Assembly (NCBI GenBank): GCA_963717765.1
Contig: CAVQWX010000003.1
Coordinates: 186,001-250,000 of the forward strand
DNA length: 64,000 nucleotides
DNA from: JACDER01 sp963717765
GTDB lineage: Bacteria > Actinomycetota > Thermoleophilia > Gaiellales > Gaiellaceae
Reading direction: 5' to 3'
How positions within the stretch are numbered: the stretch's first letter is position 1; each line of letters opens with the position of its first letter. Positions 51,068-59,538 of the stretch are shown in pieces. Both the position numbers and the translations under genes were made by a program. Under the pieces are notes generated by a model, which saw nothing but the letters and a program-made list of their open reading frames with translations, was not told the origin of the DNA and searched no databases.

Positions 51068-52713
51068 CCTCGTCCCGCTCTTCTTAACACACGCTCGTCG
51101 CCGACGCGACGGGTGAGGCCGTCCGCGTCGAAGCGCTCCAGCAGGAGCTGCGTGATGCGGCGGGAGAGGCCCAGCCGGTCGCGGACGCCGGCGATCGTGA
51201 TCGGGCTCAGCTCCCGGACCGCTGCGAGAGCGCGCTCGTACAGCTCGGGTGAGACGGCGAAGCCGTCCCCCACGCGGTACAGGCGGCCCGAACGCTCCAG
51301 GTACGTCCCCAGCTCGGCGTCGTTCACCTTTCCGAATCCCTCCACCGCGATCGCATCCTCGAGCGCGGCCGCCTGCTCCTCACGGCCGTGCAGCGAGGCG
51401 CTCGCCCCCGGCCGGTAGAGCTTCGCGCCGCGCCGTTCCAGGCCGAGGAGGGGGACGATGGCCGCCGCCCATGGCTCCGCCGGAGGCGGGATGCCGGGAT
51501 CGAGCGGATCGGCGGCGTCGAGCCTGAGCTCGAGCTCGGCTCGGAGCTCGTCGAGCCACGCGCGCGAATACAGCCAGTCGCCTGCTTGCTCGATCTCTGC
51601 GGGCTCGCCGTCCAGCAGGTGGGCGACGCCGGCGCGGAGGACCGGCGCGTGGATCGTCGCCGCGACGTCGCCGCGGTCGACGAGGACCATTCGCTCGGGG
51701 TCGGCGTGTCGCGGTGGCAGCGGATCGAGCACCCGCCCGCCGCCGACGGTCGTCGACGTGCGCAGGACGAGCCGGTCGCCGCGCGCCGCGACGACGGGCG
51801 CCGAGAGCCGCAGCTGCGCGTAGCCGTCGCCGGCTCGCGCCACCCGCGCGACGACTTGGCTCGTCCCGTGGTGAAGCTGTACGCGCCCGGGAATCTCCGC
51901 GATCGGGTCGAGTGCGACGTCCAAGCGGTAGCTCGGGCGGAACGCGCCCGGGCTCACGAGCGCGTCGCCGCGGCGGAGCTGCGTGCGCTCGATGCCGGGG
52001 AGTGCCACGGCGACGCGCTGGCCGGCTTCCGCCCGCTCGACCGAAGCGTCGTGCACCTCGACACTGCGCACTCGTACGTCCAGGCCAGAGGGCTCGGCGC
52101 GCAGCTCGTCGCCCACGCCGATCGTGCCCGACCACAACGTCCCGGTCGCGACCGTCCCGATCCCGCGCAGGGTGAACACGCGATCGACGTACAGCCGCGC
52201 GGCCCCGCCGGCCGACGCCCGCTCACCGGCCGCCTGCGCCAGCGCATCCTTCAGCTCCTCCAGCCCTGCACCGGTCTTCGCGCTGACCGCCACCACGGCT
52301 GCGCCGGGAACGAGCTCGTGTGCCTCTTCGAGGGCGAGCTCGAGCGTCTCCTCGTCCACCGCGTCGGCCTTGGTGACCGCGACCACACCGCTCTCGATCC
52401 CGAGCAGGCGCAGGATCGCGAGGTGCTCGTGCGTCTGCGGCCGCGCGCCCTCGGCCGCGTCCACGACCAGGAGGAAGAGATCGATCCCGCTCGCCCCGGC
52501 GACCATGTTGTGGATGAAACGCTCGTGGCCGGGGACGTCGACGATCGAGAGGCGGCGGCCGCCCGGAAGGTCGAGCGGCGCGTACCCGAGGTCGATGGAG
52601 ATGCCGCGTGCCTTCTCCTCGGGGAGGCGATCCGTGTCCTTGCCGGTGAGCGCGCGGACGAGCCAGGTCTTTCCGTGGTCGATGTGACCGGCCGTCCCGA
52701 CTGTCAGGGGCAT
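51064..52713 (-). CDS. selB: Selenocysteine-specific elongation factor
   Basis: 549 residues. The GTPase domain shows GHIDHGKTWLVRALTG (P-loop) at residues 9-24, GISIDLGYAPLDLPGG, DVPGHERFIHNMVAGASGID and VTKAD. Domains II/III are EF-Tu-like (TLRGIGTVATGTLWSGTI). The C-terminal ~200 residues are winged-helix segments that read the SECIS (ALEDAIAVEGFGKVN, LSPITIAGVRDRLGLSRR). SelB brings Sec-tRNA to the ribosome at UGA with a SECIS hairpin. It is somewhat shorter than E. coli SelB (614). The start overlaps the DUF402 gene by 10 bp. Confidence 0.95.
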   Translation of the reverse strand: MPLTVGTAGHIDHGKTWLVRALTGKDTDRLPEEKARGISIDLGYAPLDLPGGRRLSIVDVPGHERFIHNMVAGASGIDLFLLVVDAAEGARPQTHEHLAILRLLGIESGVVAVTKADAVDEETLELALEEAHELVPGAAVVAVSAKTGAGLEELKDALAQAAGERASAGGAARLYVDRVFTLRGIGTVATGTLWSGTIGVGDELRAEPSGLDVRVRSVEVHDASVERAEAGQRVAVALPGIERTQLRRGDALVSPGAFRPSYRLDVALDPIAEIPGRVQLHHGTSQVVARVARAGDGYAQLRLSAPVVAARGDRLVLRTSTTVGGGRVLDPLPPRHADPERMVLVDRGDVAATIHAPVLRAGVAHLLDGEPAEIEQAGDWLYSRAWLDELRAELELRLDAADPLDPGIPPPAEPWAAAIVPLLGLERRGAKLYRPGASASLHGREEQAAALEDAIAVEGFGKVNDAELGTYLERSGRLYRVGDGFAVSPELYERALAAVRELSPITIAGVRDRLGLSRRITQLLLERFDADGLTRRVGDERVLRRAGRG

Positions 52714-53315
52714 CGCTCGTCCCAACCATAGGGAAGGACGGGCAGCTCCCAGCTTGGATCCGGGCGCCATTCCTCCCAGCCGGTGGGCCACGGCGGTCGG
52801 GCGAGCACGCTTTCTCCCTCCGCGCGGATCCGCTCGGCCAGCTCGGGCTCGCACACGCCGCGTGCGACCCAGGTCGCGAGCTCGTCCTCGTCCTTCCAGC
52901 GCCAGCCGCCGTCCGGGTCGACGATCAGGTCGAGGACGAGGTCCATGGTCTCGAACCCAAGCTCGGTTCGCCGGAAAGGGAGCTGGAGGTTCACGTACCA
53001 GCCCCAGTGCTCGCCCGACGGCAGCCATGACACCCACAACGCGTGCCAGGCGCCCTCGCGGAGGAGGACGAGGGTGTCCACGTCCCACTCCGCGTCGCGA
53101 AAGACCCAGCTGCCGCTGAGCGCGCAGTGCGCGAGCCGCTCGCCGCGGTCGGCTGCACGGGGCAGGTGCGGTGGCGTGGTCGGCGCCTTCCACGCGGTTC
53201 CGCGCGGGAACCACAAGGCGGCAAAGTCGCCCTCGTCTCGAACCACGTGCATCGGGCGCGCCGCCCATACCCGCTCCCGCCAGACCTCTTGTACGACGCA
53301 GGTCTCTATGGGCAT
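52704..53315 (-). CDS. DUF402 protein
   Basis: 203 residues. The DUF402 core is seen in LREGAWHALWVSWLPSGEHW, WYVNLQLPFRRTELGFETMD, LVLDLIVDPDGGWRWKDEDE and ARGVCEPELAERIRAEGE. DUF402 proteins related to FomD are metal-dependent nucleotide-ester hydrolases; conserved acidic residues (DLIVDPDGGWRWKDEDE) are kept here. It lies between a methyltransferase and selB in an overlapping operon, a position that does not explain itself. Confidence 0.8.
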   Translation of the reverse strand: MPIETCVVQEVWRERVWAARPMHVVRDEGDFAALWFPRGTAWKAPTTPPHLPRAADRGERLAHCALSGSWVFRDAEWDVDTLVLLREGAWHALWVSWLPSGEHWGWYVNLQLPFRRTELGFETMDLVLDLIVDPDGGWRWKDEDELATWVARGVCEPELAERIRAEGESVLARPPWPTGWEEWRPDPSWELPVLPYGWDERCP

Positions 53316-54262
53316 CGCGCCTGGATGAGACCGTCTTCGATCGAGCCGACCTCGAGCCCGGCGCGCTCCGAGGAGGGCCGCCACTCCTCCTCCGTTCGCT
53401 CGCGACCTCCGGTGAGGACGAGCATCAGCAGATCGAGCCACTTGCTTCCGTTGGGCGCGTTCCCGCCGGGGATGACCGCCTCGATCAACAGGACACGTGC
53501 GCCCGGCCGCGCCGCCGCACGGATGTTTGCGAGCACCAGTGCGGCCTTCAGGTCGTCGAGCCCGTGGAGGATGCGCGAGACGACGTAGGCGTCGCCGGCG
53601 GGCACGCCTGCGAGGAAGTCGCCGGAGACCACCTCGACCGCGGCAGGCGGCTCGACTCCGGCGACCACCTCGGGCAGGTCGAAGAGGACCCCGTGCAGTC
53701 CGGGGTTGCGGCGGACCAGCTCGGACAGCATCGCGCCGGTGCCGCCGCCGACGTCGACAACCGTCTCGTCGTCCCAGTCGAGGTCTGCGACCCGGCGGAT
53801 GCGCTCCGACGCGCCGGCGGCCATCGACCGGTTGAAGAGCGCGAGCCGGTCGGGATGCGCGCGCATCCATGACTCGAAATCGGCGCCAAAGACGAGCGGG
53901 AACGTCGGCCCGCCCGTCTCGACGGCTTCGGGGAAGCGCGCGAACGACTCGTACCATTCACGGCCGAACTGGAGCGCGAACTCGTGCCACGCCCCGTCGC
54001 CGTCCGTGCGCAGCAGCTCGGACGCCGGTGTGTTGCTGAAAAGCCCCGGCTCGAGCTCCTCGAACACGCCGTCGGAGGCGAGCGCGCGAAGCACGCGCCG
54101 GACGGAGCCCACGTCCGAGTCGCCGGCGAGCTCTTCGACGCGCCGCGGCCCGGCGGCAAGGGCGTCCGCCACTCGCAGCTCAGCGACGACGCGAAGGGCC
54201 TGCGCTGCCATGGCCCCACGCTGGAGCGACCAGAGCAGTGCCTCGGGCGGGAGTGAGCTCAT
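53306..54262 (-). CDS. O-methyltransferase-family 2 protein
   Basis: 318 residues. An N-terminal winged-helix dimerisation part (ALRVVAELRVADALAAGPR, RRVLRALASDGVFEEL) precedes the SAM-binding motif VVDVGGGTGAMLSELVRRNPG near residues 168-186, then GVLFDLPEVV, VSRILHGLDD and RVLLIEAVIPGG. This is the plant-COMT/hydroxyneurosporene type. The substrate is unknown. The ATG overlaps the selA stop (ATGA), so it is translated with selA. The small fragment at 4045-4610 belongs to the same family. Confidence 0.85.
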   Translation of the reverse strand: MSSLPPEALLWSLQRGAMAAQALRVVAELRVADALAAGPRRVEELAGDSDVGSVRRVLRALASDGVFEELEPGLFSNTPASELLRTDGDGAWHEFALQFGREWYESFARFPEAVETGGPTFPLVFGADFESWMRAHPDRLALFNRSMAAGASERIRRVADLDWDDETVVDVGGGTGAMLSELVRRNPGLHGVLFDLPEVVAGVEPPAAVEVVSGDFLAGVPAGDAYVVSRILHGLDDLKAALVLANIRAAARPGARVLLIEAVIPGGNAPNGSKWLDLLMLVLTGGRERTEEEWRPSSERAGLEVGSIEDGLIQARCP

Positions 54263-55542
54263 TCCCGGGCGGCGTTGACCGCTGCGGCGACCTCCTCGAC
54301 CTCCGCCTCGGTAAGCGTGCGGCAGTCCAGCAGGAGCCGCCCGTCGCGCACGACGCCGACGACCGGAGGGTTGCCGACCCGCAAAGGCCCCGCCAGGTCC
54401 TCTTCGACGGCGCAGGCGAAGCTCGGCAGCTCGGCGAGCGGAAGCGCCCCACCGCCGGCGCGGCCGACCGTCTCCTCGACCTCGCCGCCCACGAGCGGGG
54501 CGAGCCGCTCCGCCCGCGCCCGCACCGCGGCTCCATCCTCTCCGAGCATGCGCAGAACCGGGATCTCGCGTGCCGCCCGCTCGGGGTCGAGGTAAAGGCG
54601 GAGCGTGCCCTCGAGCGCGGCAAGCGTGAGCTTGTCCGCGCGGAGCGCGCGCTGGAGCGGATGGCGCCGCAGACGTTCGACCAGGTCGGCCCGGCCGACG
54701 ATGACGCCCGCCTGCGGGCCGCCCAGCAGCTTGTCGCCTGAGAAGCAGGCGAGGTCGGCTCCGGCCGTGAGGCTGTCGCGGGCGGAGGGCTCGTCTTCGA
54801 ACGGGAAGAAGGCACCGGAACCGAGGTCGTCCACAAGCGGGAGGGAGTGCCGCTTCGCGACGGCGGCGAGCTCCTTCACGGCCGGCTGCTCGGTGAAACC
54901 GAGCACGCGGAAGTTGGACTGGTGGACGCGCAGGAGCAGCCCGGTCTCGGGCCCAACGGCACGGTCGTAGTCGGCCGCGCGCGTGCGGTTCGTCGTTCCG
55001 ATCTCGCGCAGGATCGCGCCCGACCGCGAGAGTACGTCCGGAATGCGGAACCCGTCCCCGATCTCGATCAGCTCTCCGCGCGAGACGAGCACCTCGCGAC
55101 CCTCGGCGAGCGCCGCCAGGGCGAGCAGGACCGCTGCCGCGTTGTTGTTCACGACGAGCGCGGCTTCCGCGCCGGTCAGGCGGCGGAGGATGCCCGCGAC
55201 GTGGTCCTGGCGCGAGCCGCGCGCGCCCGATTCGAGGTCGTACTCGAGGTTCGAGTACCCACCGGCGGTCTCTACGACCTCGTCGAGCGCCTCGCGTGCC
55301 AGCGGCGCGCGCCCGAGGTTCGTGTGCACGACGACCCCGGTTGCGTTGATGGCCCGCCGCAACCGCGCCTCCCGCGCCGAGCGCAGCTCCTGGGCCAGGT
55401 GCTGCCGAAGGTCGCCCGGCTCGGCTCCGGCGCGGATCGCCGCTCGCGCCTCTTCGACCACCCGCCGCGCCGCCTCCACCGCGAGCGGATCGTCCACCTC
55501 GCGGGCGAGCTCGTCCACGGAAGGGAGGTCGCGAAGCTGCAT
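54259..55542 (-). CDS. selA: L-seryl-tRNA(Sec) selenium transferase
   Basis: 427 residues of fold type I PLP enzyme. MQLRDLPSVDELAREVDD is the typical SelA N-terminus for tRNA-Sec binding; INATGVVVHTNLGRAPL, LVVNNNAAAVLLAL, EIGTTNRTRAADYD and FSGDKLLGGPQAGVIVG with the PLP Lys are diagnostic. It converts Ser-tRNA-Sec to Sec-tRNA-Sec using selenophosphate. It is the first gene of a five-gene operon with selB; its start is 23 bp from that of the divergent M3 peptidase gene. selD is not in the window. Confidence 0.96.
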   Translation of the reverse strand: MQLRDLPSVDELAREVDDPLAVEAARRVVEEARAAIRAGAEPGDLRQHLAQELRSAREARLRRAINATGVVVHTNLGRAPLAREALDEVVETAGGYSNLEYDLESGARGSRQDHVAGILRRLTGAEAALVVNNNAAAVLLALAALAEGREVLVSRGELIEIGDGFRIPDVLSRSGAILREIGTTNRTRAADYDRAVGPETGLLLRVHQSNFRVLGFTEQPAVKELAAVAKRHSLPLVDDLGSGAFFPFEDEPSARDSLTAGADLACFSGDKLLGGPQAGVIVGRADLVERLRRHPLQRALRADKLTLAALEGTLRLYLDPERAAREIPVLRMLGEDGAAVRARAERLAPLVGGEVEETVGRAGGGALPLAELPSFACAVEEDLAGPLRVGNPPVVGVVRDGRLLLDCRTLTEAEVEEVAAAVNAARE

Positions 55543-55565
55543 GGCAAAAGTCTAGAGTGGGCCCG

Positions 55566-57359
55566 ATGGCCGTCCAGGAAGCGCTTCCACACTGGGACCT
55601 GACCCCCTTCTTCTCCGCGCCCGACTCACCCGAGCTCGAGGCCGCGCTGGAGGAGGTCGCTGCCGAGATCCTCGCGCTGCGGAAAGAGGTGGACGACGGC
55701 GGCCTCGAATCGGATTTCGACGGCGTGCTGGAGCGGCTGAATGCACTGCTCGAGGGCGAGCATCTCGTGCACGCCTACCTCGCCGCCGAGGTCTCGGTCG
55801 ACTCGCGCAACACCGTCGCCCAGGCGCGCCTGAGCCGTCTCATGCAGGAGGCCGTCGGCCTCTCCAACCTGCAGACGCGCATAATCGCCTGGCTGGGAAC
55901 GGTGGACGCGGACGACGTACTCGCTGGCTCTAGGCAGGCGCGCGAGCACGAATACGCCATCCGGCGGGCGCAGATCCAGGCGCAGCACCTGATGTCCCAG
56001 CCGGAGGAGGATCTCGCCGCCGCGCTCTCGCCGCCGGGGCAGGTCGCATGGGGGAAGCTGCACGGCGACGTCACGTCGCAGCTCACCGCCGAGCTCGAGC
56101 TGGACGGCGAACGACAGCGGCTGCCGATGAGCGAGGTGCGCAACCTCGCGACGAATCCCGACCGGGACGTGCGGCGCCGCGCGTACGAGGCGGAGGTCGC
56201 CGTCTGGGAGGAGTGGGCCGTCCCGCTTGCGGCCGCGCTCAACTCGGTCAAGGGCGCGACCAACGTCCTGGCCGAGCGCCGGAACTGGGACTCCGCGCTC
56301 GACGCGGCGCTCTTTGGGAACGCCATCGACCGGCCTACGCTGGACGCGATGCTCGAGGCCGTGCGCGAGTCCCTTCCCGACTTCCACCGCTACTTCGCGG
56401 CGAAGGCGCAGACGCTCGGGATCGAGCGGCTCGCCTGGTACGACATCTTCGCGCCGTTCCCGGGTGAGGGCCGGACGTGGGGCTACGAAGACGGGCGGGA
56501 GTTCATCGTCGAGCAGTTCGGCACCTACTCCGGCCGGATGCGCGACTACGCGGAGCGCGCCTTCCGCGAGAACTGGATCGACGCCGAGCCGCGCGACGGG
56601 AAGCGCGACGGCGCCTTCTGCATGCCGGTCCGCGGGGACGAGTCGCGGATAATGGCCAACTTCACGCCCGCCTACTACGGCGTCTCGACGCTCGCGCACG
56701 AGCTCGGGCACGGCTATCACAACATCAACCTGGCCGAACGCACGCAGATCCAGCGGCAGACGCCCATGACCTTGGCCGAGACCGCGAGCATCTTCTGCGA
56801 GACGATCTGCCGCGAGGGCGCGCTGCGGGAGGCGGAAGGCTCGCCCACGGAGCAGCTCGAGATCCTCGAGGGCTCGCTGCAGGAGTCCGCAGGGGTCGTC
56901 GTCGACATCCTCGGCCGCTTCCTCTTCGAGAGCCGTGTGTTCGAGGCGCGCCGCGAGCGCGAGCTCTCGGTGGCGGAGCTGTGCGACCTGATGGAGGCGG
57001 CCCAGCGGGAGACGTACGGCGACGGCGTCGATCCGCTCCACCGCTACATGTGGGCGATGAAGCCGCACTACTACTTCAGCGCCTTCTACAACTACCCCTA
57101 CACGTTCGGCCTGCTCTTCGGGCTCGGGCTGTACGCCCGTTACGAAGAGGACGCGGACAGGTTCCGCTCGGGCTACGACGAGTTGCTGTCCTCCACGGGG
57201 ATGGCCGACGCGGCGCCGCTCGCAGCACGCTTCGGGATCGACATCCGGTCTCCGGAGTTCTGGCGGGGCAGCATGGACGTGATCCGCGGCGAGATCGATC
57301 GCTACTGCGCGTCGGCCTTGACCGGCTCGGCCGGCGAGTCGGCGCACTTGTTGCGGTAA
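55566..57359 (+). CDS. M3-family oligoendopeptidase (PepF-like)
   Basis: 597 residues from ATG 55566. The zinc motif HELGHGYHNINLAER lies near residues 380-394, followed by TPMTLAETASIFCE with the third zinc ligand Glu. N-terminal HWDLTPFFSAPDSPELEAAL and C-terminal YNYPYTFGLLFGLGLYARY are family blocks. It cleaves oligopeptides in the cytoplasm. Its 3' end overlaps the convergent LOG-family gene by 58 bp, longer than usual. The start is divergent from selA. Confidence 0.92.
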   Translation: MAVQEALPHWDLTPFFSAPDSPELEAALEEVAAEILALRKEVDDGGLESDFDGVLERLNALLEGEHLVHAYLAAEVSVDSRNTVAQARLSRLMQEAVGLSNLQTRIIAWLGTVDADDVLAGSRQAREHEYAIRRAQIQAQHLMSQPEEDLAAALSPPGQVAWGKLHGDVTSQLTAELELDGERQRLPMSEVRNLATNPDRDVRRRAYEAEVAVWEEWAVPLAAALNSVKGATNVLAERRNWDSALDAALFGNAIDRPTLDAMLEAVRESLPDFHRYFAAKAQTLGIERLAWYDIFAPFPGEGRTWGYEDGREFIVEQFGTYSGRMRDYAERAFRENWIDAEPRDGKRDGAFCMPVRGDESRIMANFTPAYYGVSTLAHELGHGYHNINLAERTQIQRQTPMTLAETASIFCETICREGALREAEGSPTEQLEILEGSLQESAGVVVDILGRFLFESRVFEARRERELSVAELCDLMEAAQRETYGDGVDPLHRYMWAMKPHYYFSAFYNYPYTFGLLFGLGLYARYEEDADRFRSGYDELLSSTGMADAAPLAARFGIDIRSPEFWRGSMDVIRGEIDRYCASALTGSAGESAHLLR

Positions 57360-58009
57360 CAGTCCACGACCGTCTCCACGGCTTCCGCCGGGTCGTTCGT
57401 GATGAAGAGCAGCTCGAGGTCCTCCTCTGAAATCAACCCTTCGCGCAGCGGGCTCCGCCGGATCCACGCGAGCATTCCCTCCCAGTAGCTCTGGCCCACC
57501 AGGATGGCCGGGAAATGCTTGACCTCACCGGTCTGGATCAGGACGAGCGACTCGAAGAGCTCGTCGAGCGTGCCGAATCCACCTGGGAAGAGGATGAAGC
57601 CCTCGGCGGCCTTCACCAGCATCGTCTTCCGCGCATAGAAGTGCTCGAACAGGACGCTGATGTCGAGATACTCGTTCTCGGGCTCGAAGTGGGGAAGCTT
57701 GATGCGGAAGCCCACGGAGACGCCGCCGCCGTCGCGCGCACCGCGGTTCGCCGCCTCCATGACGCCCGGGCCGCCGCCGGTGACGACGGCAAACCCCTCC
57801 TCCGCCAGGAGCCGTCCGGCCTCGCGTGCCAGCCCGTACACAGGGTGCGTTTCAGAGATGCGCGCCGAGCCGAAGATGGTCGCGGCGGGGCGGCTGATCC
57901 GGTCCACGGCCTTGAACCCCATGAGGAACTCGGCGCCGATCTCCGCCGCGTGCCGGAGGAGATGCGGATCGACCCTTTCGAGGACGCTCTGGTCGGGCGG
58001 GCGCCCCAT
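57302..58009 (-). CDS. LOG-family (TIGR00730-type) Rossmann-fold protein
   Basis: 235 residues. VVTGGGPGVMEAANRGARD and FPGGFGTLDELFESLVLIQTGE are the LOG-family signatures (PGGxGTxxE). True LOG enzymes release cytokinin bases from nucleotides; bacterial members also act as nucleotide 5'-monophosphate phosphoribohydrolases. RKTMLVKAAEGFILFPGG before it fits the larger bacterial subgroup. The ATG overlaps the M50 protease stop (TGATG), indicating co-translation. Confidence 0.88.
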   Translation of the reverse strand: MGRPPDQSVLERVDPHLLRHAAEIGAEFLMGFKAVDRISRPAATIFGSARISETHPVYGLAREAGRLLAEEGFAVVTGGGPGVMEAANRGARDGGGVSVGFRIKLPHFEPENEYLDISVLFEHFYARKTMLVKAAEGFILFPGGFGTLDELFESLVLIQTGEVKHFPAILVGQSYWEGMLAWIRRSPLREGLISEEDLELLFITNDPAEAVETVVDCYRNKCADSPAEPVKADAQ

Positions 58010-58824
58010 CAGAAGTTGCGCGGAACGTGTGTCGCGTGCATCGCGAGCACGAGGAAGGCTGCGAGGCCCAGGTACACGACGGCGACCGCCGCGCGCTGCC
58101 ACGGCTTGACCTTGTAGTAGTCGTGCTTCTCGGGGTCGTTGCGCGTCCGCCAGCGATTCCATGCCTCCATTCCGCCGAGCAGCAGCACGATCAGAAGGAT
58201 CGGGTTCGGGCGGAAGTACGCGAGCACCGCGAGGCCGGCGAGGCCGGCGATCCAGATCGCCGGATGCAGCGCGGCGGCCGCGCGCCCTCCGTCCAGCGGC
58301 ACGATCGGCAGCAGGTTGAAGAGATTGATCAGGAACCCGACGAACGCGATCGCCTTCAGAAAGTTCGAGTCGAAAGCGACGCCCGCGATCCAGACGCCGA
58401 CCGCTCCGACCGTCCCGAGCAGTGGTCCGGCGAGCGCGACCTGCGCCTCCTTCCACGCGTTCTTCGGCATCTGTTTCATCCCCACGAACGCGCCCATGAA
58501 CGGGATGAAGAGCGGCGCGGAGGCGGGCACGCCCTGGCGCCGGAGCTCGAGCACGTGGCCGATTTCGTGGACGAAGATCAAGCCGACGAGAGCGACGCCG
58601 AACCACCAGCCGCCGAGGAGCGCGTAGGCGCCGACGGAGACGATCATGGATGCGGCGACGGTGAAGACCTTGAACTTCGCGACCGCGAAGATCAGGAACT
58701 TGAACTTGACGAGGAGCGCGCCGAGGCCCGCGACCGGCGCCCACAGCTTGCGCAGCCACGCGCGCCAGCCCGGCTCCGGATGAATCGGCTCGTACTCTCG
58801 GTGTGGCTCCGGGATGGGTTCCAC
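58009..58824 (-). CDS. Site-2-protease-family (M50) membrane metalloprotease
   Basis: 271 residues with about six membrane helices. The zinc-binding HEIGHVLELRRQG is near residues 85-97 and the third ligand lies in NLLPIVPLDGGRAAA near 168-182. A soluble N-terminal stretch and the order of helices match bacterial group 3 S2P enzymes, which cut substrates within the membrane, often anti-sigma factors. No candidate substrate is adjacent. Confidence 0.88.
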   Translation of the reverse strand: MEPIPEPHREYEPIHPEPGWRAWLRKLWAPVAGLGALLVKFKFLIFAVAKFKVFTVAASMIVSVGAYALLGGWWFGVALVGLIFVHEIGHVLELRRQGVPASAPLFIPFMGAFVGMKQMPKNAWKEAQVALAGPLLGTVGAVGVWIAGVAFDSNFLKAIAFVGFLINLFNLLPIVPLDGGRAAAALHPAIWIAGLAGLAVLAYFRPNPILLIVLLLGGMEAWNRWRTRNDPEKHDYYKVKPWQRAAVAVVYLGLAAFLVLAMHATHVPRNF

Positions 58825-58842
58825 GCCGTCAACGGTACCGGC

Positions 58843-59476
58843 TCAGCTACCTCTGCCGATCCACTCCTCGCCGCCCTCGTAGACCTCTTTCTTCCACAGC
58901 GGCACGCTCTCCTTGAGCGTGTCGATCGCCTCCTTGCAGGCGGCGAGGGCGTCGTGCCGGTGCGGCGCCGAGACGGCGATGACCACGCTCGTCTCGCCGA
59001 TTCCGACCCGGCCGACGCGGTGCTGGATCGCCACGTCGCAGAGCTCGTACTTCGACCGCAGATCCTGCGCGATCCGTTCCATGACCTCCTCGGCCATTCC
59101 CGGGTACGCCTCGTATTCCAGGTAGCGCACCGTGCGGCCCCGTGAGTCGATGCGGGTCGTGCCGACGAAGGTGGCGATTGCGCCCGCGCGCTCGTCCGCC
59201 ACTTCGGCAGCGGCCGCGTCGAGCGAGAGCGGCTCCTCGCTCAACCGAAAGGAACCGCCGCCCGAGACCGGCGGGATGAGAGCCACCTCGTCGCCGTCGG
59301 CGAGCTCGCGGTCCGGCTCAGCGTACTCCCGGTTGACCGCGTAGAGAAGACCTGGGCGGCTCGTCGCCGAGCTCGAGCGCGGGCCAGACGTCCGCGACTC
59401 GCTCGACGCCCTCGAGCTCCTTCTCCGACCAGCCCGCCCGCTCGCGCAGGCCCGCGAAGACGCGAACACGGATCAC
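58843..59476 (-). pseudogene. moaDE: MoaD-MoaE fusion with a frameshift (MoaX-like)
   Basis: GTG 59476 begins a MoaD ubiquitin-like domain (VIRVRVFAGLRERAGWSEKE, VADVWPALELGDEP); near 59348 the frame shifts and the rest of MoaD (GLLYAVNREYAEPDRELADGD, IPPVSGG) continues in the frame that goes on through MoaE: AIATFVGTTRIDSRGRTVRYL, HRVGRVGIGETSVVIAV, PLWKKEVYEGGEEW. MoaD and MoaE form molybdopterin synthase; fusions such as M. tuberculosis MoaX are cleaved after the Gly-Gly of MoaD, present here as SGG. One base in CCGCCCAGG restores the frame, so a sequence error is quite possible. Confidence 0.8.
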
Positions 59477-59517
59477 CGTTTGAGCGTACTTGACAAAGTG
59501 GGGCGGATCCGCCATAA

Positions 59518-59537
59518 ATAGGGCGAGATCGCCCTAT
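59518..59537. promoter_or_regulatory. Perfect 9-bp palindrome, candidate operator
   Basis: Positions 59518-59526 (ATAGGGCGA) and 59529-59537 (TCGCCCTAT) form a perfect inverted repeat with a 2-base centre. It ends one base before the ATG of the NHL-repeat gene (59539), so a bound protein would block transcription or translation start. The MarR-family gene at 60641, 3' to the NHL gene, is the natural candidate to bind it. Confidence 0.6.
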
Positions 59538-59538
59538 C

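Noticed and set aside
55626..57467. 613-codon minus-strand open frame
   Set aside because: It is antisense to the M3 peptidase, which has an intact HELGH motif and family-wide similarity.
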